Positions 17,527 to 25,808 are shown, numbered from the stretch's first letter. The stretch: 55,134 bases of DNA from Bacillota bacterium (GCA_023437365.1 JAEZGK010000050.1:1-55134), one strand, 5' to 3'. Translations and numbers: made by a program. Notes: generated by a model not told the origin, from the letters alone.

Positions 17527-18393
17527 ATGAAATTTTTAAATAAGCTTGAGCGCAGATTTGGTCAACTTGCTATTCCCAACCTGATGAAATACATTGTTGC
17601 ACTTTATATCATCGGTCTGCTGCTGGGGACAGTAGCACCAAACATGTATTATGTGATTAATCTCGATTTTGGGATGATTATGAAGGGACAGATCTGGAGA
17701 CTGATTACCTGGATTATCCCAATGAGTTCAATTAGAGGCATGGGAATCTTGTTCACCGCAATTTCGCTATATTTTTACTATATGATCGGTAATTCTATGG
17801 AGCATGCATGGGGTGCCTTCCGTTTTAATCTTTACTTTATTTCGGGCATCCTGTTTAATATTCTATCTGCTTGGATTACCTATGCGATTCTTGGAGTCAG
17901 CATATCTCCAGACCTTGGCTTCCTCTGCGGTACGATGTTCTTTGCATTTGCCGCGACCTATCCAAATGTACAGGTTATGCTGTATTTCCTGATACCGCTT
18001 AAGGTGAAGTATCTGGCTTGGCTGCAGGGCGCAATTTATATCTATAATGTATTTGTATATATCATGAAAGGACAAGCAATTTTGGTCCTTCCGCTTGTGG
18101 TATCCTTCGCAAACTTCTTGATTTTCTTCTTTGCTACAAGAAATTATCAGCGGGTTTCACCAGGCGAGTACAAACGCAAGGCAAATTACCGCAGACAGAT
18201 GAATGAAGGAAGAAATACGGGTAATGTGACGCAGTTTCGAGGAAAGAATGTGATAACCAGGCACAAGTGTGCTGTATGTGGAAGAACTGAGCTGGACAAT
18301 GAACAGCTGGAATTTCGTTTCTGCTCCAAATGTGACGGCAATTATGAATACTGCATGGATCACCTGTTTACTCATGAACATGTGCATAAATAA
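17527..18393 (+). CDS. Rhomboid-like membrane protein with C-terminal zinc ribbon
   Basis: The start is set at 17527 because GGAG at 17517-17520 is correctly spaced. An upstream in-frame ATG (17479) lacks such a site. The 288-residue protein has about six membrane segments in residues ~15-205, in a rhomboid/Derlin-like layout including the WRLITWIIP segment. The expected catalytic GxSG is replaced by CGTMFF and no obvious catalytic His is seen, so it is probably not a protease. The C-terminal ~45 residues contain CAVCG, CSKCDGNYEYC and a His-rich end resembling a zinc ribbon. The function is unknown. It stands alone between corA and a hypothetical gene. Confidence 0.8.
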   Translation: MKFLNKLERRFGQLAIPNLMKYIVALYIIGLLLGTVAPNMYYVINLDFGMIMKGQIWRLITWIIPMSSIRGMGILFTAISLYFYYMIGNSMEHAWGAFRFNLYFISGILFNILSAWITYAILGVSISPDLGFLCGTMFFAFAATYPNVQVMLYFLIPLKVKYLAWLQGAIYIYNVFVYIMKGQAILVLPLVVSFANFLIFFFATRNYQRVSPGEYKRKANYRRQMNEGRNTGNVTQFRGKNVITRHKCAVCGRTELDNEQLEFRFCSKCDGNYEYCMDHLFTHEHVHK

Positions 18394-18463
18394 GGGTGAT
18401 CAGCGCAGGTAAATGATACAATTTGATTTTGGTCAGGGGGCGTTGCAAATAGTAGTCTATAGT

Positions 18464-18540
18464 GATTGCTTCGCAATCCGCAGTCAGGCAATGTCTGCTA
18501 AGCAGGCATCGAAAGTGTCAGCTTGCTGACACTTTATTTT
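18464..18540 (+). other. Three consecutive small hairpins, the last terminator-like
   Basis: GATTGC/GCAATC (18464-18478), ATGTCTGC/GCAGGCAT (18491-18509) and AAAGTGTCAGC/GCTGACACTTT (18512-18535) are short perfect or near-perfect stems in a row. The last is followed by ATTTTTAA and may end the rhomboid-like transcript. The AAAGTGTCA arm resembles the ends of the dispersed inverted-repeat elements elsewhere in the window. Confidence 0.6.
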
Positions 18541-18565
18541 TAATATGGTGTTATGAAGGGTTTGC

Positions 18566-18574
18566 TGGTATAAT
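18566..18574 (+). promoter_or_regulatory. Possible extended -10 promoter
   Basis: TGGTATAAT provides an extended -10 (TGnTATAAT) about 115 bases before the next gene. No good -35 is visible. Confidence 0.45.
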
Positions 18575-18688
18575 AGTAGGAAGCAATAGGAAGCAGAAAG
18601 AAATTAAGGTAAGATATGCTGCACAAAATGTTCGTGAGGCTGACATTTTAAATATAAGTAATGACATGCGCGGGAATGAGGTACAGAT

Positions 18689-20104
18689 ATGAATAATATG
18701 ATCAAGAACATAAGCCGGGATGTAATAAACGGAAGACAGCTTCAGGAGAAGCTTCCTGAGCTTTTCAACTATATGGCTGAATACGACTGGTCTTATGCGG
18801 CTATCAGGCTTTCCATGCATTATTATGCCTTCTATGAGGCTTATTGCGATGAGGAAGAACAGTGGAGCGAGGGTGTCAGAAATGCAGTGAAGAAGTTGAA
18901 CACTATCATTGGTGAGCATCTGTTGGTAAGCTGCAGCGGAACAGAGAGGGAGAGGGCTATTCTGGAAGTGGACAGCCTTCGGAAGGAGATCAGTAGCAGG
19001 ATGAATATACTGACTGCTTATACCGATATCTTCCAAACCTATGAATATGTCCTGAACCGTCTGGAATATCGCTTTAAACCAACAGTAGAACCGGTGGATG
19101 ATATAGAATTATCAAAAGAAATCCTGCGATATATCTTTAGCAGTGAGGACAATTTTGTTATAAACGAAAAGATTAGGGAAATCATTGGCCAGCTTCCGAT
19201 CAGGATGACCAGGGAAAAATATCTTGAATTGCTGAGCAATAGTATCGATTCCTATCTGGGAGCGGATCAATCTGCTCTGGATACCTATCTGTACATGCTT
19301 CGAACCTCTGCGATGCTATATCATGCGGAAGGAATGGAGGCTTCCTATCCTGAATTGGTGAAAAAGCTGCAGCAGCTGAAAACAATCAATTATAAAGATA
19401 TATCGAAAAAGGATTATGATAAGGCAGTAATCTTACTGGAAGCAGCGACTCTAATTCTGGAGGCGGATACGACAGCATATTTTAGTCTTCAGGAAATTGC
19501 AAATGAAGTATACGCCATGCTTCTCTGCTCTACCTATCAAGGGATGGCAGATCATGAGAATAAAGATGCGGCAGAAACGGCTGTTGCAATCATACGTGAA
19601 GTAAATGAATTATTTATAAAGGAAGATAAGGCAGAGCCGAGAGAAGAGCTGCTGGATCAGTTTACCGACTTAGAGGGAGTCCAGGAGGAGATATCCTACG
19701 ATCTATCTTTGCTTGAGGATGCTTTATATGAGGCAGGGCATACCCACCGAGGGCTTGTGAGGGGCATGATGCTGGAACAGCTGCTGCAGATTTTGCTGCT
19801 GTCACAAAAGCTTTTGTCAGGCAGTCTGTTTATTGAGCTGGAGGAACCCGAGGAAAGAACTGTGGAAGAGGAAACCTTGGAGCGTGAGAAGGCTTCACTG
19901 ACAGAAGAGCTGATACTTTTATTTGACGGACAGGATCGGATGGTCACTCGAGCAGTGATTGCAAATACGATAAACAAGATGCCGGTATTCTTCAAGGATC
20001 ATACGGAAGTGATGAACTACGTACGATACAGTCTGGAACGCTGTTCCGATGCCTATGAAAAAGCCGCCTGCGTCGAGATTATTAATGCCATCATGGCAGA
20101 ATAA
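18689..20104 (+). CDS. Conserved-looking hypothetical, all-helical cytoplasmic protein
   Basis: I do not recognise a family for this 471-residue protein. The sequence is almost entirely amphipathic helix with many Glu, Leu and Tyr. There is no signal peptide, membrane segment, cysteine cluster or nucleotide-binding motif. An acidic low-complexity part (EELEEPEERTVEEETLE type) lies near residues 385-405. The start is supported by an AATGAGG site at 18675-18681. It appears to be a single-gene unit between two intergenic hairpin clusters. A helical-repeat or adaptor role is possible but unsupported. Confidence 0.75.
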   Translation: MNNMIKNISRDVINGRQLQEKLPELFNYMAEYDWSYAAIRLSMHYYAFYEAYCDEEEQWSEGVRNAVKKLNTIIGEHLLVSCSGTERERAILEVDSLRKEISSRMNILTAYTDIFQTYEYVLNRLEYRFKPTVEPVDDIELSKEILRYIFSSEDNFVINEKIREIIGQLPIRMTREKYLELLSNSIDSYLGADQSALDTYLYMLRTSAMLYHAEGMEASYPELVKKLQQLKTINYKDISKKDYDKAVILLEAATLILEADTTAYFSLQEIANEVYAMLLCSTYQGMADHENKDAAETAVAIIREVNELFIKEDKAEPREELLDQFTDLEGVQEEISYDLSLLEDALYEAGHTHRGLVRGMMLEQLLQILLLSQKLLSGSLFIELEEPEERTVEEETLEREKASLTEELILLFDGQDRMVTRAVIANTINKMPVFFKDHTEVMNYVRYSLERCSDAYEKAACVEIINAIMAE

Positions 20105-20151
20105 GCTGTATTATTGATGGTAATATGTGGTATACTTCATATATCGAGCTT

Positions 20152-20293
20152 ATTAAAAAGTTCCATGTATCAATTCTGTAGAAGGTAAAGTTTTAAACTG
20201 TGAGCAGTACATTAGAAAGAAGCAATAGCCGTGCAAGCTCGATTACAATTGTTTCCCTCTTGAAAAGCACCGAAGTTGCTTTGAAACTTTAAT
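20152..20293 (+). repeat. Degenerate copy of the nested inverted-repeat element
   Basis: The left end ATTAAAAAGTT and right end GCTTTGAAACTTTAAT resemble the ends of the clearer copies at 22795 and 35194. The right-hand AAGCACC-GAA-GTTGCTTT matches their AGCACC-NNN-GGTGCTTT hairpin with two changes. The interior is not well conserved. An overlapping TCGAGCTT/AAGCTCGA pair lies at about 20144 and 20235. Confidence 0.55.
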
Positions 20294-20365
20294 CCACAAA
20301 GTGAATTATTTATGTGTTTTATGATTTGGTACGCATGTTAATCTTTTATAGGAGTGAAGATCATA

Positions 20366-20674
20366 ATGATTACATGGGCAACGCATCTATATATCGGGGA
20401 GAAGATAGAAAAGTCAAAAGATCAGGTAATTGCATCCATAAATAACAGGAAGGCATCTTTTGGCGTATACTGTATAGCCTATGCGTCCAATCCCGATAAT
20501 TTATTTGATATTATTGAGGCAAATCAGCTGCTGTTTCCCCATTATGCCGCTACACAGGTGTTCGTCGTCGGTCTGGCAAAAGGGAGACAGGAGGCTTTGA
20601 AGTTGCTAGAGAAAATGCTGCTAGAGATATATAATCAAACGGGTGAGTTTGATGTTCGTGCTTATTTTACATAA
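20366..20674 (+). CDS. Conserved hypothetical protein, 102 residues
   Basis: The ATG at 20366 is preferred because AGGAG at about 20350-20354 is spaced as a ribosome binding site for it. A GTG at 20354 would add four residues. The small globular protein has alternating helices and strands (WATHLYIGEKI, FGVYCIAYAS, ATQVFVVGLAKG) and no membrane segment. I cannot name a family. It lies 63 bases before the DUF2953 gene on the same strand and may be co-transcribed with the sporulation pair that follows. Confidence 0.7.
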   Translation: MITWATHLYIGEKIEKSKDQVIASINNRKASFGVYCIAYASNPDNLFDIIEANQLLFPHYAATQVFVVGLAKGRQEALKLLEKMLLEIYNQTGEFDVRAYFT

Positions 20675-20737
20675 AAAATTGAGCATCAACGGATATTCCC
20701 GGTCCTATGAAATCTGTCATTGGGTTGAGGTGAAGGA

Positions 20738-21922
20738 ATGCTTCCTATGATCCTATTAATATTAAAAATAATAGGCGTGATACTTTTAACAGTACTTGGA
20801 CTACTGTTGACGATCCTGCTTGTGGTACTTCTGGTTCCGGTGCGGTACCAGCTCAGGGCATCCCATGGAGAAGGCCTGTATCTGAAGGGCAGAGTAAGCT
20901 GGCTGCTGCATCTGGTGCAGCTCAGCGTGACTCATATCGAGGGAGTGCTCCATATCCGTGCGCGAATTTTGGGATTTGTTTTATATGATAATCTAAAGCC
21001 TCCGAAGCCAAAAAGGAATAAGGCGAAGAGAGATCAGACTAGGAAGAAGTTAAAGCCTGCGATGGACCACAAGGAAAGTGTTCTCTCCCAGAAGCAGTCA
21101 ACGGAAAGAAAAGCTCCTATAGGGAACAGCATAAAATCCATGGATGACGCAGAAAAAGCTGAGGATAATAATTCAGAGGGTACTGATACAGAGCATAGCA
21201 ATACAGAGAACGACTTTACACAATACAGTAATTTAGAATACAATAATTCAGGGGTTAGTAATTCAGGGGTTAGTAATACAGAGAACAGAAATACAGAATA
21301 TAGTAATGCAGAAATAGTGAATACAGAAAACAGTAAAACAATAGCAAACAAGATTGAGTATAGAAGAACTGAGAAGCCTTCGGCTTCCGGTGAGCAAGTA
21401 TCAATATTCAATAAACTCTATCATAGACTAAGGGATATCCCGGAAAAATGGAAGGTGGCATATCACAAGGTTCGTAATAAATTGCAGGCAATCAGGGATA
21501 GCATCAGGAATAAATTTGAGAAGCTTAAGGACATCATAACTAAGATCAGACATAAGTGGAGGCTGATCTATGATTTTTGGTTGGACGAGCTAAATAAGCA
21601 AGGTATGAAATACACCTGGCATATCATAAAAAAACTATTGAAGCATATCCTGCCGACAAAGCTAAAATCAGAGCTGATTATCGGAACGGGAGATCCTTAC
21701 TCTACCGGTCAGGTGCTTAGCGTTATAAGCTTTTTCTATGGGTTTTACGGGGACAAGGTATCAGTTATCCCGGATTTTGAAAACAGCAGGTTCGAAGGGA
21801 AGCATTATGCAAGGGGCAGAATCAGAGCGGCGACGATTCTTATCATCGTATGCAGGCTTTTACTAGATAAGCGATTCAAGTATTTGAAGAACAACTTTTT
21901 AATATTGAAGGAGGCGTTGTAA
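20738..21922 (+). CDS. DUF2953 membrane protein (YtfI-like)
   Basis: The 394-residue protein has an N-terminal membrane hairpin or long helix (residues ~3-35) followed by the VPVRYQLRA strand that opens DUF2953. The C-terminal part (residues ~270-394) has the family's LKSELIIGTGDPYSTGQVLS and GRIRA segments. Residues ~135-205 form an Asn/Ser/Thr/Glu-rich low-complexity insert built from short NTEN/SNTE units, with a 15-base DNA direct repeat at about 21247-21276. The next gene, gerW, starts two bases after the stop, the ytfI-ytfJ arrangement of spore formers. It probably helps GerW in spore germination or cortex functions, judged by context only. Confidence 0.85.
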   Translation: MLPMILLILKIIGVILLTVLGLLLTILLVVLLVPVRYQLRASHGEGLYLKGRVSWLLHLVQLSVTHIEGVLHIRARILGFVLYDNLKPPKPKRNKAKRDQTRKKLKPAMDHKESVLSQKQSTERKAPIGNSIKSMDDAEKAEDNNSEGTDTEHSNTENDFTQYSNLEYNNSGVSNSGVSNTENRNTEYSNAEIVNTENSKTIANKIEYRRTEKPSASGEQVSIFNKLYHRLRDIPEKWKVAYHKVRNKLQAIRDSIRNKFEKLKDIITKIRHKWRLIYDFWLDELNKQGMKYTWHIIKKLLKHILPTKLKSELIIGTGDPYSTGQVLSVISFFYGFYGDKVSVIPDFENSRFEGKHYARGRIRAATILIIVCRLLLDKRFKYLKNNFLILKEAL

Positions 21923-21923
21923 T

Positions 21924-22337
21924 ATGGCAGAGAATAATTTCAGTTCAACAGTAGAATCTTTATTTAAGGGGATGGATACCTTTCTGACAACGAAGACGGT
22001 CGTCGGGGATGCAGTAAAATTTGATGATGGAACAATAATATTACCTCTGGTAGAGGTATCCTTCGGTGTGGGTGCAGGAGCAAATGCCAATGTCAGTGCG
22101 AAAAACACGGCAGGAGGTGCGATGTTCGGTAAGATTACACCCAGCTCTGCACTGGTGATACAGAATGGTTCTTCCAAGCTGATCAGTGTGAAGGATCAGG
22201 ACAGCGTATCTAAAATACTTGATATTGTACCGGATGTCATCAACAAGTTTACCAAGAATTCAAAGAAGAAGGATGATGTAGAAGATAAAGTCGACGAAGC
22301 ATTGAAGAAACAAGCTGAATCCTCCGCACATGAATAA
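21924..22337 (+). CDS. gerW: GerW/YtfJ family sporulation protein
   Basis: This 137-residue protein matches the YtfJ family through FKGMDTFLTTKTVVGDAVKF, the glycine-rich GVGAGANANVSAKN and GGGA-like stretches, and ALVIQNGSSKLISV. In Bacillus YtfJ (GerW) is a forespore product needed for full germination. The C-terminus is a charged Lys/Asp tail. It follows the DUF2953 gene with only one base between, using the GAAGGAGG ribosome binding site inside the end of the upstream gene, so expression is probably coupled. Confidence 0.92.
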   Translation: MAENNFSSTVESLFKGMDTFLTTKTVVGDAVKFDDGTIILPLVEVSFGVGAGANANVSAKNTAGGAMFGKITPSSALVIQNGSSKLISVKDQDSVSKILDIVPDVINKFTKNSKKKDDVEDKVDEALKKQAESSAHE

Positions 22338-22452
22338 CTTTGCAAAATTCTTCTTGCAATATAATTCATATTCTGATAGAATAAATGTGTTTGTAGGGCC
22401 AATTGGGTAATTGTGACCTTTGGACTATATTATACCTAAGGAGGTGCTTTCG

Positions 22453-22638
22453 ATGGCTAAATGTGCAATATGTGATAAAGGTGCTCACTTTGGAATCGCT
22501 GTGAGTCATTCTCATAGAAGATCTAATAAGATGTGGAAATCAAATGTGAAATCTGTTAAGGTAAATGTTAACGGTGCAGCAAGAAAAATGTATGTATGTA
22601 CTTCCTGTCTTAGATCCGGTAAAGTAGAACGCGCGTAA
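22453..22638 (+). CDS. rpmB: 50S ribosomal protein L28
   Basis: The start at 22453 follows AAGGAGGTGC with ideal spacing. An earlier in-frame codon is not needed. The 61-residue protein MAKCAICDKGAHFG has two CxxC pairs (CAIC near the N-terminus and CTSC near the C-terminus), which marks it as the zinc-binding C+ form of L28. HSHRRSNKMWKSN is the family core. In Bacillus rpmB neighbours yloU and yloV, as here. Confidence 0.97.
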   Translation: MAKCAICDKGAHFGIAVSHSHRRSNKMWKSNVKSVKVNVNGAARKMYVCTSCLRSGKVERA

Positions 22639-22646
22639 GGAAAACG

Positions 22647-22681
22647 ATGGGTGTCAGGGGATCTTGACACCCATTTTTTTT
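22647..22681 (+). terminator. Intrinsic terminator of rpmB
   Basis: ATGGGTGTCA pairs with TGACACCCAT around an eight-base loop and runs into eight T. Confidence 0.92.
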
Positions 22682-22733
22682 GCAAATTCTAAGATATGAT
22701 TAGAAGAACAGCCGGATTATTTATGCCAATCAT

Positions 22734-22760
22734 AATTAAAGCACCAAAAGGTGTTGTGCA
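22734..22760 (+). repeat. Partial end of a nested inverted-repeat element
   Basis: AATTAAAGCACCAAAAGGTG and the following TTGTGCATA resemble the left end of the complete element that starts 61 bases later. No matching right end is seen, so it looks like a remnant or nested insertion target. Confidence 0.45.
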
Positions 22761-22794
22761 TATATTTTATAACAATGATAGTAATTGGAATTAT

Positions 22795-22956
22795 ATTAAA
22801 GTGTCAAAAGGTGCTGCGTACTTTTTAAAGATACTTGCGAGCTGAGGTAAGGCCTGCTTATTCCAAGCCTTGTTACCTACTCATACTATGACAAGCAAGC
22901 TTGTATAGCAAGCACTTGTATCCAGAAAGCACCCGTGGTGCTTTTGACACTTTAAT
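22795..22956 (+). repeat. Nested inverted-repeat element, copy 1
   Basis: The ends ATTAAAGTGTCAAAAG (22795-22810) and CTTTTGACACTTTAAT (22941-22956) are perfect 16-base inverted repeats. Just inside the right end AGCACC-CGT-GGTGCT forms a small hairpin that overlaps the terminal repeat. The interior has GGTAAGGC/GCCTTGTTACC and ACAAGC/GCTTGT stems. No coding capacity is present. The same architecture recurs at 35194-35313. Confidence 0.85.
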
Positions 22957-22971
22957 AAATCATAATATCCT

Positions 22972-23109
22972 TTAGCAGCAGAATAAATTATAGCCTAACA
23001 ATAAGCATAAGATAATGATACATATTGCTAAAAGCCCATTAGTGATGAAAAGCATGATTGTCATACCGATGGCGATCCAAAACAGGATAAAGCCGATCAT
23101 TCTTTTCAT
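22972..23109 (-). CDS. 45-residue hydrophobic membrane peptide
   Basis: A complete small reading frame on the minus strand starts at 23109 with ATG and ends in TAA at 22972. It begins MKRMIGFILFWIAIGMTIML and continues hydrophobic to a GYNLFCC end. The ribosome binding site CAAGGAGG lies 7 bases before the ATG and is among the strongest in the window. Nearly the whole peptide is one or two membrane helices with two terminal cysteines. It is transcribed against rpmB and yloU. The function is unknown. Spore-forming Bacilli also have a tiny membrane-associated protein (SpoVM) next to rpmB, but the sequence shows no resemblance. Confidence 0.72.
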   Translation of the reverse strand: MKRMIGFILFWIAIGMTIMLFITNGLLAICIIILCLLLGYNLFCC

Positions 23110-23293
23110 AGGATAACCTCCTTGCGATATTTATATGAATGCACATCAATTCATAATTCGTAGTAATATATATTATGCATAGAATGAGAAGGTTATCTCA
23201 GGCTTTGGAGAAAACCATAATACCCGAGGCATAACATAGATTTCAGGGTAAACCCGGAAATGAGAGGGTATACTAAATATTAGAAAGCTTTAC

Positions 23294-23322
23294 TTTTCAA
23301 AAATAGAATTAGCAGTTATAAT
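23294..23322 (+). promoter_or_regulatory. Promoter upstream of yloU
   Basis: TTTTCA and TATAAT are 17 bases apart, about 45 bases before the start codon at 23369. Confidence 0.6.
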
Positions 23323-23368
23323 AGAATTAGACATAAATTAGCAATATGGAATAGATAGGAGGGTTAAT

Positions 23369-23725
23369 ATGAAAGGACATATGAATACACAAAACGGTGA
23401 AATTTTAATAGATAATGATGTTTTAGCGAAATATGCCGGAGCCTCGGCTGTAGAATGCTTTGGTGTAGTCGGTATGGCCTCCGTGAATATGAAAGATGGC
23501 ATCGTGAAGCTCCTAAAGCGGGATAATTTAAGCCACGGTGTGAATGTAACACTGGAAGAGAATAAAATTACGATTGACCTGCATATTATCGTTTCCTATG
23601 GCGTGAGCATTTCTGCGGTTGCTGATAACCTGATCAGCAATGTGAAATATAATGTGGAAGAATTCTCAGGACTTGAGGTAAAGAAGATTAATATTTTTGT
23701 TGAGGGAGTAAGAGTCATAGACTAG
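23369..23725 (+). CDS. Asp23/Gls24 family envelope-stress protein (YloU-like)
   Basis: This 118-residue protein has the Asp23/Gls24 (DUF322) fold signature. It shows VLAKYAGASAVECFGVVGM near the N-terminus, then VNVTLEENKITIDLHIIVSYGVSI and the C-terminal VKKINIFVEGVRVI. Members are small cytoplasmic proteins linked to cell-envelope homeostasis. In Bacillus the orthologue YloU is followed by YloV, as here by the fakA gene after 174 bases. AGGAGGG precedes the ATG. Confidence 0.93.
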   Translation: MKGHMNTQNGEILIDNDVLAKYAGASAVECFGVVGMASVNMKDGIVKLLKRDNLSHGVNVTLEENKITIDLHIIVSYGVSISAVADNLISNVKYNVEEFSGLEVKKINIFVEGVRVID

Positions 23726-23735
23726 AGAGCAAGTC

Positions 23736-23854
23736 TCTAACCCCCGAGTCAACGAGGAAAGCTTATCGCTGACTCCCGAGTGATTGACAATTACGAGTCG
23801 CTAGCTCCCGGGTGATAGACGAAATCGTTCGCTAACTCACAAGTCGTCGATAAG
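23736..23854 (+). repeat. Imperfect ~32-base tandem repeats between yloU and fakA
   Basis: Three and a half degenerate units of 31-32 bases begin with GCTRACTCCCGAGT or a variant, at 23736, 23768, 23800 and 23831. Their function is unknown. The repeats sit inside what is otherwise expected to be a two-gene operon. Confidence 0.7.
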
Positions 23855-23899
23855 TATATATCGAGTCTGAGATTACCAGCGTTTAAGGAGGAAGAACCA

Positions 23900-25588
23900 G
23901 TGGTTATTAAAACGATAGATGCGACAACTCTGAAAAAGATGTTTCTTGCCGGAGCCGCAAGTATTGAAGCAAAAAAAGAATATATCAATGAATTGAATGT
24001 ATTTCCGGTGCCGGATGGTGATACAGGTACCAACATGACATTAACTATCATGTCCGCTGTTAAGGAAGTCAACGCGCTCCAGAATCCATCGATAGAGGAG
24101 TTGGCAAAAGCAATATCGGGTGGTTCACTTCGTGGTGCAAGAGGTAATTCCGGAGTAATCCTATCCCAGCTGTTTCGTGGCTTTGCGAAGGAAATCAGGG
24201 ACTATAAAGAAATCAATGTGACAATCATGACCAATGCGATCCAGAAGGCAGTGGAAACAGCTTATCGAGCTGTTATGAAGCCGAAGGAGGGAACAATTTT
24301 AACCGTTGCCCGAGGAGCGGCAGAAAAAGCAATGCATTTGGTGTCTGAAACGGATGATCTGGTGGTTTTTGGCCAAGAGGTGATTGCGCATATGGAAACA
24401 GTACTTGAGAACACACCGGAGCTTTTACCGGTATTAAAGGAAGCGGGTGTCGTCGACTCTGGCGGTCAAGGCTTACTTGAGATTGTTAAGGGAGCATATG
24501 ATGCACTCTTAGGTAAGGAAGTATCCTTCGCCAATTTATCAGTCAGCGAAGTATCCGGTGGAACAACAAGAGAGAGAATATCAACAGATGATATCAAATT
24601 CGGATATTGTACAGAATTTATCATCATGCTTGAGAAGGAATATAACATGCATACCGAAAATGAGTTCAAGGGATACCTTGAATCCATAGGTGATTCGATT
24701 GTCGTTGTGTCAGATGATGATATCGTGAAGGTTCATGTACATACGAATGACCCCGGCTTAGCAATTCAAAGGGCATTGACGTATGGCTCACTGACACGTA
24801 TGAAGATTGATAATATGCGTGAAGAGCACAATGAAAGACTGAATTTATCCTCAGGAACAGCTTCAGAGAGTAAGAAAGAAGCAGTCAAGACACCGGAAAT
24901 GAAGTCTCCGGTTCAAAATAAACCCAGAAAGAAAGCTGGCTTTATTGCAGTTTCAATGGGTGAAGGTCTGGATGAGATATTTACGGGGTTAGGGGTTGAT
25001 TATATCATCAAAGGTGGTCAGACCATGAATCCCAGTACGGAAGATATGCTGAATGCCATCAATGAAGTCAATGCGGATAATATTTTTATTTTACCGAACA
25101 ACGGCAATATTATTCTTGCTGCCGAACAGGCAAAGCATTTAACAGAAGATAAGAATATTTATGTAATTCCATCGAAGACAGTTCCTCAGGGAATAACTGC
25201 AGTGATTAATTTTGTATATGATAAATCACCTGAGGAAAATGCCGCAAGAATGGCAGAGGAAATGAAGAAGGTAAAATCCGGTCAGGTTACTTATGCAGTC
25301 AGAGATACCAGTATTGACGGCAAGGAAATCAAGCAGGGCAATATTATGGGTATCGGTGATAAGACTATATTGGCTGTTGGTGAAGAGATCAAGACCACTA
25401 CCATTGAACTGATTCAACATCTGACTGAGGAAGACGCAGAGCTAATCAGCTTATATTACGGTGAGGAAATCAGTGAGGGTGAAGCCAATGAACTGGCTGA
25501 GGAGATCATGGAAGCTTACCCCAACCTTGATGTTGAAGTGCATTATGGTGGTCAGCCGATTTACTATTATGTTCTGTCGGTGGAGTAA
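23900..25588 (+). CDS. fakA: DAK2-domain fatty acid kinase subunit (YloV/FakA)
   Basis: The gene uses a GTG start with AAGGAGG properly spaced upstream. The 562-residue protein has an N-terminal DAK2 (DhaL-like) nucleotide-binding domain over residues ~10-200 with PDGDTGTNM (Asp39, Asp41) and GARGNSGVILSQ. A middle domain and a C-terminal DegV/EDD-like part follow. In staphylococci FakA phosphorylates fatty acids presented by FakB so exogenous fatty acids can enter phospholipid synthesis. A fakB gene is not in the window. Length and order after yloU match the Bacillus yloU-yloV pair. Confidence 0.93.
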   Translation: MVIKTIDATTLKKMFLAGAASIEAKKEYINELNVFPVPDGDTGTNMTLTIMSAVKEVNALQNPSIEELAKAISGGSLRGARGNSGVILSQLFRGFAKEIRDYKEINVTIMTNAIQKAVETAYRAVMKPKEGTILTVARGAAEKAMHLVSETDDLVVFGQEVIAHMETVLENTPELLPVLKEAGVVDSGGQGLLEIVKGAYDALLGKEVSFANLSVSEVSGGTTRERISTDDIKFGYCTEFIIMLEKEYNMHTENEFKGYLESIGDSIVVVSDDDIVKVHVHTNDPGLAIQRALTYGSLTRMKIDNMREEHNERLNLSSGTASESKKEAVKTPEMKSPVQNKPRKKAGFIAVSMGEGLDEIFTGLGVDYIIKGGQTMNPSTEDMLNAINEVNADNIFILPNNGNIILAAEQAKHLTEDKNIYVIPSKTVPQGITAVINFVYDKSPEENAARMAEEMKKVKSGQVTYAVRDTSIDGKEIKQGNIMGIGDKTILAVGEEIKTTTIELIQHLTEEDAELISLYYGEEISEGEANELAEEIMEAYPNLDVEVHYGGQPIYYYVLSVE

Positions 25589-25638
25589 TGCTGGGATTGG
25601 TGATAAAGACACATTAAGCAGGATATACATTGGATAAT

Positions 25639-25714
25639 ACAAGTGAACCGGCAAGCCGGTTCACTTGTCATAAATTATAGTGGTTCGTACAAGAATAGTC
25701 GGACCACTATTTTC
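25639..25714 (+). terminator. Two hairpins after fakA
   Basis: ACAAGTGAACCGGC/GCCGGTTCACTTGT is a perfect 14-pair stem with an AA loop but no T-run. ATAGTGGT/ACCACTAT (25677-25710) encloses 18 bases and is followed by TTTT. The second, or both together, probably end the fakA transcript. Confidence 0.65.
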
Positions 25715-25808
25715 GTACATAAAATGAGTCCTATGGATAACCAATAAGGCTTGAGTATCGCAGATGCAGGAGCTGTCGTCCGAAGAAAAAGAAAGAGGGA
25801 TGGAAGGT

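Noticed and set aside
18462..18692. A 76-codon plus-strand frame ahead of the hypothetical gene at 18689.
   Set aside because: It runs through the triple hairpin array and the -10 element, has no ribosome binding site and reads as random composition.
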